DNA from: Dugong dugon
Lineage: Eukaryota; Chordata; Mammalia; Sirenia; Dugongidae
Direction of reading: 5' to 3'
NCBI GenBank assembly: GCA_030035585.1
Contig: CM057475.1
Location: 1,807,501-1,871,500, forward strand
Length of the DNA stretch: 64,000 bases
Shown here: one piece after another, positions 56,980 through 64,000 of the stretch
How positions within the stretch are numbered: the stretch's first letter is position 1
Layout of the letters: each line of letters starts with the position of its first letter
Position numbers and translations under genes: made by a program
Notes under the pieces: model-generated
The model's database searches: none
What the model saw: only the letters and a program-made list of their open reading frames with translations
Told to the model about the DNA's origin: nothing

Positions 56980-57850
56980 TCCAGGCTTTTAGGAAGACCT
57001 AATCAGCAGACTGGAACAGGTGCCGAGGTATTTCTGAGTCAGGTGGGATCTTCAGGTGTGCATACCTGTGGACAGAAGACAGAGTCGCTCGAAGAGACCG
57101 CAAGTATTTAGTAACTTGAACATTTTCAACTTCATGGAGGGAGGGAGATTGGTCATTATTAAGGCAGACTATGTTGGTCATTTTGGGGTTCTGTAATAAA
57201 GGGCGCTCGTTTAATAGCTCAAATGGGCTAAGTTTCATTTTGTCTCTGGGGGTGGATGGAGTTCTCAAGAGGGCCATAGGCGGTGCCTTGGTCCATACCA
57301 GCTTGGTTTATTGGCACAGCTTTGCTAGGTGCCTCTTCGGAGTCTGGACAGCCCGCTCTACTTTACAGCTGGACTGGGGTCTCCAGGCTGCGTGTAAGTT
57401 CCAATTAATGTCCAGGGCAGTTGCCACCGATTGCACCACCAAGGCCACAAAATGGGGGCCTGTTTTACCTGCCAATGAAGACAAGAAGCTGAACTGAGAG
57501 ACGATTCAGGAGGTGTTTCACAAGCTCGGTGGCCTTTTTAGTCATGCAAGGAAAAGCTTCAACCCAGTTAGTGAAGGTGTCCATAAAAACTAGCAGATGT
57601 TCGCAATTCTCAGGAGCTCAAGACATCTCAGTGAAATCTACCTGCCAGTCGTCTCCAGGCATTGTCCCTGTTTGCTGGACCCCTGGGGGTGCTTCAACAG
57701 TGTTCTTTGGATTATTTTTTTGCATAGGTGGAGCAGCTCTTTATCACTGTTGAGACAGTGGCATGGACCTTTGGTCCAATTAAATGTCTCTTAACCCTGT
57801 CATATAGTCCATCGAGTCCATAATGGGTAACTGGTGGCCTCTCTGTAGGA
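56980..57850 (-). pseudogene. Integrase remnant of the provirus
   Basis: A degraded zinc-binding N-terminus lies near 57740-57800. The catalytic core begins with WQVDFTEM (first catalytic Asp preserved) at about 57623-57655 and continues with VFMDTFTNWVEAFP at about 57549-57600. The C-terminal part is the frame 56999-57277. Stops and shifts break it into four or more pieces. Confidence 0.85.
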
Positions 57851-58044
57851 TAGGTGCATGAGTTTTGATGGAATAAAAATCTTTACATGGGGGGTGTAGA
57901 GCCATCCATCTTTGTTTAGGGTGGCCACCCAGGTCTTGGCAATGTTTTTATCTTGTTAGGAATAGTCCAGGTGGAGGTTAGGTGGTGGTAACTCTAAGTG
58001 GGAAATTAGTGGGGCTACTACAATAGATTTCTGTTGAATTGCAG

Positions 58045-58068
58045 TTTTGTTTTGTTTTGTTTTGTTTT
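58045..58068. repeat. (TTTTG)n short repeat
   Basis: About four TTTTG units at the end of the RNase H remnant. Confidence 0.85.
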
Positions 58069-58455
58069 TTGCTGCTGCATCTGCTTTGTAATTACTCTTT
58101 GATACCATGGTGTCCCTTTTCTGATGCTCTTTGCACTGTACTACTGCTACTTGGGTAGGCAGACATACGGCTTGTAAAAGTTGTAAGATCTTTTCAGAAT
58201 ATTTAATATCCTTACCTCCTGCTGTTAGGGGCCCTCTTTCCTTTCAGATTGCCCTGTATGCACGCAATTCCTCAAACATGTTCTTGGAATTAGTATAAAT
58301 AGTTGCTCACTTGCCTTTGGCAATTCTTAGGGCCTGCAGCATGGCAATGAGCTTGGCTTTCTGGGTGGAGGTACCTCTAGAACCTCCTCTAAAGTGACAA
58401 CTACATATCCAGCTTTTCTTTTTCTTTGTTCCATGTAACTACTTCCATTGGTGAA
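58065..58455 (-). pseudogene. RNase H remnant of the provirus
   Basis: It starts with the first catalytic block, FTNGS in place of FTDGS (Asp to Asn), at 58441-58455. An LxALxxAxGK-like block, a 'YTNSK' block (YTDS expected) and an ADAAAK end follow. At least two active-site Asp are lost. Confidence 0.82.
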
Positions 58456-58469
58456 CAGTTCAAGATTGC

Positions 58470-59030
58470 GACTGGTGATGAGTGAGTCCTCCACATATTG
58501 GAGGAGGACACCATTGGTTAAGGTGAGTTGTCTCAGTTCTTGTGCTAAAGCTGATCCAAAAAGAGTAAGACTGTTTTTGAAGTCCTGTGGGAGGACTTGC
58601 CAACACAACTGCTGTGTTTGTCCTGTTCCTGGATTCTCCCACTCAAAGGCAAAGTCTTCTTGATATTTTTTTCTCCACTCAGATGCAAAAGAAGGCATCC
58701 TGCAGGTCTAGCACAGTGAACCTGGAAAAAGTGGGTGAAAAGGTTGACAGCAGGGTATAAGGGTTGGGGACTACAGGGTAGACTGTGACAGTTACCTGGG
58801 TGACAGCTTACAGATCTCGAATGAACTGGTATTCTCCATTTTTATTCTTCACCGGCAGGATGGGGGTGTTGAACTGTGACTGACAAAGTCTGAGCAGTCC
58901 GTATTTCAGGTATCTGGTGATGATTTTGCCCAGTGCCTATTGGGCTTCAGCTTGGATGGGATACTGCTTAAGCCTTGGGGGAACTATACCAAGTTAAAAT
59001 TTCACTGACAACGGGAGGGACATTTTTTGC
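58470..59030 (-). pseudogene. Reverse transcriptase remnant of the provirus
   Basis: Fingers-palm sequence typical of gammaretroviruses is legible between about 58990 and 58486, in two or three frames, ending with the catalytic box read as YVED at 58486-58497 (YVDD expected, so the first catalytic Asp is Glu). The domain then ends: RNase H begins about 30 bases later. Thumb and connection subdomains are deleted. Confidence 0.85.
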
Positions 59031-59229
59031 TCTCCCTGGTATTTTGTTAGCCCACACCTATGGCACTACTGCATCTCTGATATCTGGATCAACTAACCAT
59101 CAGTAATGTTCTTTTATTCACATAGTTAATTGGCAGCCCGGTAGTGAGGGCTGTTTGTCACTGCCACTTGTTTTTTGTAAAGGAAGGAGTGTTAAAGATT
59201 TTTCTTGTATAGAGCAAGGTAGAGGTGGT

Positions 59230-59380
59230 AGGAAGGGAGGGTGCTCTTCTCCTGATATTCTCACAATGGACACTGTCTGCCTCGTTGGGGTAGCTTATTT
59301 TGGGGGGGTGAGCTCAGAAGTGAGGGGGTCACCCCAATATTTACCAGAAACTTTACAGGTTCTCCTTTCACCTTCGTTAT
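59230..59380 (-). pseudogene. Protease remnant of the provirus
   Basis: The active-site tripeptide, Asp-Thr-Gly in retroviral proteases, reads Asn-Ile-Gly at 59333-59341 in the same hydrophobic context. The catalytic Asp is therefore gone. A stop follows within about 25 codons. Confidence 0.7.
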
Positions 59381-59439
59381 AACCAGAAGCTAGGTGGGGA
59401 ACTTGTCTCCCGTCTCCCTCAGTCTGACTTATCCTCTAG

Positions 59440-60330
59440 TGGCTTGACTGGGCACTGGATTGCTTCTCTCTTTCTTCTTTTGCTTGGTATTTTGTACACT
59501 TTCACTTTCAATGTCCTTTCTCTTTACACCAGCTGCATTGGTCTCTTTCCAAAGGAGTATGGGGCCTTCTCCACTCCTGTGGCCTTGGTCTCCCTCCTTT
59601 TCTTTGTTCTCTTGGGAGATGGCCTTCAGCCTGCAAGACAGCAGCTAGGGAGTCTGCCTGGAGCCTTTGGTCTGCAACTTTTTTTTCCTTGCTCCGTATC
59701 TTGGTTAGAGTAAACTTGGTAGGCCAATTCCACTAGCCAAGAGATTTTTAAGCCTATACCTCCTTCTACTTTCTGAAGCTTTCTTTTAATATCACGGGTA
59801 CTTTGCCCTGTAAAAATTATATTGACCATTCAGGCATTTTTAGGGCTCTTGGAATCCTGATCAGTGAACTCGTGAACATGGTTTTAAGATACTATGGCTC
59901 TCTCGAGAACCAGTCTCACCCGGGGCATTTTCACTTCCCCTAACAGCCGAATCAGAGCACCCAAAAGTCATTTTGTTCCGTATGTGGGGGCAGCGAGCCC
60001 ACCAGCAGGACAGAAGGATCCAGGAGGGGTGGGTACAAAGGTTGAGGGGGCTTAACAGTAGGGCTGTCACTGGCGTGGCGGCTTTCTTGTGTGGACACAG
60101 GGTATAGGGAGGGGGAAGTGTAGGTGCCGAGGCGGCAGAAGCTGGAAGATCCTCCTCAGGGTCAGGAGGGAGGACTGGCCGTTGTGATTTATGAGTTCCT
60201 TCCTGAACTAAGATTTTACATTTTTTGGTAACTCTTTGTTTTGATACAGAGTCATGAAAGCTTTCACATAATACTTTTTATCTCATTTACCCTCAAAAGT
60301 ACAGAAAAGATCAAGTTGGAGGATAGTATA
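59440..60330 (-). pseudogene. gag remnant of the provirus
   Basis: A proline-rich segment near 60085-60190 looks like the matrix/p12 region. It is followed at 59626-59829 by the C-terminal side of capsid and at 59496-59537 by a nucleocapsid zinc knuckle of the CX2CX4HX4C spacing, with two stop codons inside it. Too little sequence separates the proline-rich part and the capsid end, so most of capsid was lost. Gag would form the particle core. Confidence 0.8.
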
Positions 60331-60504
60331 ATTTAGAGACCAATTTGCTGGCTACTTTTCCTAATCCGGCAATTCATACTGAGTCTTTGCGGTGTTACAA
60401 AAGAAAATCTTTTCCTTAGGGTCTGACCCGAAATATTCCCAGTTCTTAAAGATGCATCTTAGTCAGTTGCATTCCAGGATCTATTGAACGTTCCTCATTT
60501 TCCA

Positions 60505-60522
60505 GACACACACACACACATT
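60505..60522. repeat. (CA)n short repeat
   Basis: Short CA run inside the leader/gag part of the provirus. Confidence 0.9.
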
Positions 60523-60854
60523 CACACAATCTTATTTGGTGCACCAACAGGAACCTAGAGACTTTTACTCCCTCAACGGTCAATACTTCCACTTCCTGGG
60601 ACTCTTCTAAGGCTTTACCTAGGAATTAGCCTGTCACTTCCCAACCCTAGAGCCTTTTACGCCCTCAGTGGTCAATACACCCCCTTCTTGGGACTCTTCT
60701 AAGCCCTTCCCTAGGTACTTACCAAATAACCCCAGGCGCATTTCGTGTCTCCCGCTGAATCACTGTAGGATAGCCCTGAAGTCTCTTGGAGACTGATCCA
60801 GGTGGTGCCAGATATCAGGTGCCCAGCATAGCCTGTCTCCGGAACCAAGCAATG

Positions 60855-60880
60855 ACTCCTGGCTGGCTCACCAGAAATTT
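60855..60880 (-). promoter_or_regulatory. Candidate primer-binding region
   Basis: Just inside the 5' LTR the minus strand reads AAATTTC then TGGTGAGCCAGCCAGGAG. A TGG-start segment is where a tRNA primer should pair, but it sits about 7 bases from the LTR and I cannot name the tRNA. Confidence 0.35.
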
Positions 60881-61365
60881 TGCCACGTGAAAACCCCAGG
60901 TTTTGCTCGGCGTGACTTGTTACAGCCAATACACAAGAGGCTGAGGTGGGAGATCAGAAAGACACCTTTATTTCATTGTACAAAGAAAAGAGCAATCTGG
61001 ACTGTTGCCTCCAAGACTGCTTGTGGGCAGCTTGGGGAGGTGGGCTTTTACAGAGAGCAGACAAGGAAATGCAAATTCATCATGAATATTAAGGATTGAC
61101 CTTCACTCAGGCACTCAGGGCTTGGGGATGACTATGCGTTTTCTCTAGACAAGGGTTCCATTCTCTGGGATAAAGAGGTGGATTTGCATTTATTAAGATG
61201 CTAAGTCTCCACCCAGAGATGGATTGAGGCCATCTATGGCCCATTCTGTGGTTACCTTGTCAAGGACAATTTCAGAAGAAAGTGCAGCTTCTTCTGCTTG
61301 GTGTAGCAAGATAAAACACAGTAGGCATCTCTTAGAAGGGTTGGGCTCTGAGGCTGCCTGACTCA
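60881..61365 (-). repeat. 5' LTR of the provirus
   Basis: It starts (minus strand) TGAGTCAGGCAGCCTC and ends GTTTTCACGTGGCA. AATAAA is present at 60967-60972. The TATA position reads CTGTAAAAG, so it is mutated. The matching LTR is at 55900-56353. Confidence 0.92.
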
Positions 61366-61455
61366 GTTTTGATCATATGCTACCTCCTGAAATGTTTGAA
61401 TGTTGACCAAGACTTTTTGGTACAGTGACTCTGTGTATTCCTCCTATCTTCTTCT
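61366..61455 (-). mobile_element. RTE LINE fragment, right of provirus
   Basis: 'GATCATATGCTACCTCCTGAAATGTTTGAATGTTGACCAAGAC' matches 25672-25720 of the other RTE copy ('ATGATATACTATTTCCTGAAATGGTTGAATGTTGACTAATTC'). It directly continues 55766-55899 when the provirus is removed. Confidence 0.88.
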
Positions 61456-61459
61456 TTTA

Positions 61460-61604
61460 TTTTTAATTTTTTTATTGTACTTTAGATGAAGGTTTACAGA
61501 ATGAATAATTTCTCATTAAACAGTCAGTACACATATTGTTTTATGACATTGGTTAACAACCCCACAACATGTCAACACTCTCCCTTCTTGACCTTGAGGA
61601 CCTT
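61460..61604 (-). mobile_element. L1 3'UTR end fragment
   Basis: Terminal 3'UTR, 'GTACTTTAGATGAAGGTTTACAGAATGAATAATTTCTC' to 'CTCCCTTCTTGACCTTGAGG', cut off at the 5' side. Confidence 0.88.
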
Positions 61605-61815
61605 TTTTTTGGTGAAAATATACGTAGCCAGTTACACCATTTTTAAAGTTTCTACATGTACAATTCAGTGACATCGATTACATTCTTCCAGTTGTGCTGC
61701 TATTCTCACTATCCTTTTCCAAATTATTCCATCACCATTATCTTCAACTCACTGTCCCCTAGGCTTCCCATCAAACCTTTTGAGTTGCCGTTGTCAGTTT
61801 GATCTCACATAGATA
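61605..61815 (-). repeat. Older L1-type fragment
   Basis: 'GGTGAAAATATACGTAGCCAGTTACACCATTTTTAAAG...GTACAATTCAGTGACATCGATTACATTC' resembles the 3' part of older mammalian L1s. Family inferred from memory. Confidence 0.5.
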
Positions 61816-64000
61816 ATTCTTTTTTCTTTTTGTACCTTAAATGAAGGTTTGCAGAACAAATAGTTTCTCATTAAACAGTTAGTACACATATTGCCCTATG
61901 ACAACGGTTAACAACCCCATGACATGTCAACACTGTCTTTTCTCAACCTTGGGTTCCCTATCACCAGCTTTCCTGTCCCCTCCTGCCTTCTAGTCCTTGT
62001 CCCTGGACTGCTGTGCCTCATTAGTCCTGTTTCGTTTTATGAGGCTGTCCAATCCCTGGCTGAACAGTGAATTTTGGGAGGGGCTTCACCACTGGGATAA
62101 AAGGGAGTCCGGGGGCCGTACTCTTGGGTTTCTCCAGTCTGTCGGGCCAGTAAACCTGGTCTTTTTTTGTGAGTTAGAACTCTATTCTACATCCTTTTCC
62201 GGCTCTGTCCATGACCCTCTATTGTGATCCCGGTCAGAGCAGTCAGTGGTGGTAGCTGGGCACCATTTAGCTGTACCAGACTCAGTCTGGTGGAGGCCGT
62301 GGTAGCTGTGGTCCATTAGTTCTTCGGACTAATCTTTTCCTTGTGTCTTGTTCTCTTCATTCTCCCTTGTTCCCGAAGTAGTGAGACCAGAGGAGTATCT
62401 TAGATGGCTGCTCACAGGCTTTTAAGACCCCAGACGCTGCTTACCAAGGTAGAATGTAGAACACTTCTTTATAAACTGTGTTATACCAATTGATCTAGCT
62501 GTTCCCTGAGACCACGGTCCCTGAGACCATGGTCCCCACAGCCCTCCACCCAGCAGTTCAGTCCCTCAGGGAGTTTGGAAGTGTCTATGGAGCTTTCATG
62601 ACCTTTGCTTGTACAAGTTATGCTGGCTTCCCCAGTAATGTGTACTGTCTTACCCTTCACCAAAGTTACCACTTATCTATTTAGTTCCCCCCCAACTCCT
62701 CCCATCCCTTGTAACCAACAAAGATTATTTATTTTCGTGTGTAAACTTTTACATGTGTTATACAGTAGAGGTCTCATACTATATTTGTCCTTTTGTGATT
62801 GACTTATTTCACTCAGCATAATGTCCTCTAGTTTTGTTCCTCTTACTCCCCTGTGCTGAGTTCCTTTTGTTTGTGGATTTTTTTTTTTTTTTCATTTCTT
62901 TTGTTTTTATAGATTTTGTTTTTACTGAGACTTTGTTTTTCTTTATTTTGATGAGTACGTTTGTTAACTTTCTTTCTGGTTACCTTGAAATTTACCCTTA
63001 TCTTCCTAGATTTGAACCAGTCTATTATTACTTGGTATCGCTTGACTTCCTCTCCATTAGAAGGTTCTATATCTACATCGTTTATTCCCTCTTTTATGGT
63101 TCTGATGCTGTTGTCACTTACAGATTAACCTCTCTGGTTCCCTTTTATAATTCTTTTGGTTTTGCATAGTCCTTAAGAGTTCATTTCCTAGGTTGGTATC
63201 TGGCTAGTACAATCCTGTGTCCTATATTCAGCCTGTGGTCTGATATTGTTTGTCCTCAGATCGAAGGACTTCCTTTAATAAGTCTCGTAAGTTTGGTTTG
63301 GTTTTTACATAGTCCCTTAATTTCTCTTTATCTGGAAATGACCTAATTTCACAATCATATTTGAATGAGAGTTTTGCAGGATATATTATTCTTGGCTGGC
63401 AATTTCTTTCCTTCAAGGTTTTATATATGTCATCCCATTGTCTTCATGCCTGCATGGTTTCTGCCGAATAATCTGAACTTAGTCTTATTGTTTTTCCTCT
63501 GTATGTGACTTCTTGTTTTTCGTGAGCTGCTCTCAGAATTCTTTGTTTGTCTTTGGTTTTGATGAATGTGATTATGATATGCCTTGGTGATTTTCTTTTG
63601 GGGTCTATCCTATATGGGGTTCATTGAGCTTCTTGGATGTCCAACTTTTCATCTTTCATGATATTGGGGAAGTTTTCTGTCAGCAGTTCTTCAACGATCG
63701 TCTCTGTGTTTTCTGTTTTCTCCCCCTGTTCTTGAACTCCAATCACTTGAAAATTTTTCCTTTTGATTGTATCCCACACAACCCTCAGGATCTCGTAATT
63801 TTTCTTTGTTCTTTTTTCTGAGATTTCCTCAAACAGAGTTGTATCTAAGTGTTTGTCTTCAATTCTGCTGATACTGTCTTCCACTATTTGAAATCTGCTC
63901 CTCAACCCTTCTATGACACTGTCCATTTCTGAAATTTTGTTGTTTATCTTTTGGATTTATAACTGTTGTTTTTGTATAATTCTAGTTGTAAATTTATTTT
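61816..64000 (-). mobile_element. L1 copy G: 3'UTR joined to ORF1 side, ORF2 missing
   Basis: 61816-62830 is a full-length L1 3'UTR on the minus strand. At about 62832 it passes directly into the ORF1-ORF2 spacer ('CCTCTTACTCCCCTGTGCTGAGTTCC', the reverse of 14790-14820 in copy C) and then ORF1 (63228 to the window end). The whole ORF2 is absent. The element continues beyond the window. Confidence 0.88.
63228..64000 (-). pseudogene. L1 copy G ORF1 remnant, partial at window edge
   Basis: Frame 63228-63416 gives the C-terminal domain (NCQPRIIYPAKLSFKYDCEI...DKEKLRDYVKTKPNLRDLLKEVL) and 63621-63926 gives the coiled-coil end and start of the RNA-binding domain (IEGLRSRFQIVEDSISRIEDKHLDTTLFEE...). 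It is close in sequence to ORF1 of copy C. A frame change around 63600 breaks it, and the N-terminal part is outside the window. Confidence 0.85.

Larger units (their letters stand above)
55900..61365 (-). mobile_element. Endogenous gammaretrovirus-like provirus, decayed
   Basis: Two direct LTRs (55900-56353 and 60881-61365) bracket 4.5 kb with, on the minus strand, a leader, gag remnants, protease, reverse transcriptase, RNase H, integrase and a short env remnant. Gene order and motif types match class I (gamma-like) retroviruses. It is much shorter than a usual 8-9 kb provirus; capsid, the RT thumb/connection and most of env are missing. Every gene has stops or shifts. It lies within an RTE LINE fragment. 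The LTRs differ at many positions, so the insertion is old. It is not replication-competent. Confidence 0.93.

Noticed and set aside
55896..61369. 4-6 bp target duplication around the provirus
   Set aside because: Flanks near 55890-55900 and 61366-61371 do not match cleanly; any claimed duplication would need shifting the LTR edges.
1..64000. CRISPR array, operon, phage or plasmid features
   Set aside because: None present; the sequence is mammalian, rich in retrotransposons, with no regularly spaced repeats of that kind.

Overview
This window looks like intergenic DNA from an afrotherian mammal, most likely an elephant or close relative. The diagnostic signals are many copies of a tRNA-derived SINE whose 3' tail reads like 'GAGTCGGAATCGACTCGA...CAACAA' (AfroSINE type), an RTE/BovB-type LINE that ends in the same tail, and L1 elements with a long 3'UTR that recurs at several places. 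Species assignment is inference from repeat families. I see no intact host protein-coding gene and no functional RNA gene. Most open frames here are fragments of retrotransposons or chance reading frames in AT-rich DNA.

Layout. 0.26-0.82 kb: solo LTR of a class-III-like (ERVL-type) family. 1.2-11.7 kb: two adjacent minus-strand L1 copies; the first is split by a solo LTR and the second runs into ORF1 and a 5'UTR. 12.1-17.1 kb: a plus-strand L1 with its own 5'UTR, ORF1, a truncated ORF2, a duplicated 3'UTR end and matching flanking repeats. 18.5-23.9 kb: MIR, an internally deleted RTE, and a possible older LTR split by a younger solo LTR. 24.0-27.9 kb: a nearly complete minus-strand RTE LINE, itself invaded by an AfroSINE and a solo LTR. 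28.5-33.6 kb: possible LTR, a tRNA-Gly-headed composite SINE split by a solo LTR with exact 5-bp duplications, L2 remains and AfroSINEs. 33.9-39.1 kb: three short L1 3'UTR insertions (two with clear target duplications) and a cluster of SINEs. 39.9-43.0 kb: a decayed Tigger/pogo-type transposase fragment, a local duplication, and an old L1 with 5' inversion. 43-52 kb: mostly unassigned sequence with scattered SINEs and an ancient L1 3' end. 53.8-55.7 kb: two processed pseudogenes, TPX2 (plus) and ISCU (minus). 55.9-61.4 kb: a decayed gammaretrovirus-like provirus on the minus strand with both LTRs, inserted into an RTE fragment. 61.5-64.0 kb: L1 pieces, including an L1 whose 3'UTR is joined directly to the ORF1 side.

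The parts do not form a pathway. What links them is mobilisation: the AfroSINEs share their tail with the RTE LINE, whose reverse transcriptase presumably copied them; L1 machinery is the likely source of the TPX2 and ISCU retrocopies. The nesting gives a relative history (for example RTE before solo LTR and AfroSINE; RTE before the provirus; composite SINE before its LTR). The most unusual objects are a 210-codon open frame joining RTE-derived and ISCU-derived sequence, a provirus with a reverse transcriptase joined almost directly to RNase H, and an L1 carrying a 67-bp patch copied from 1.3 kb away. I found no convincing new biological system.
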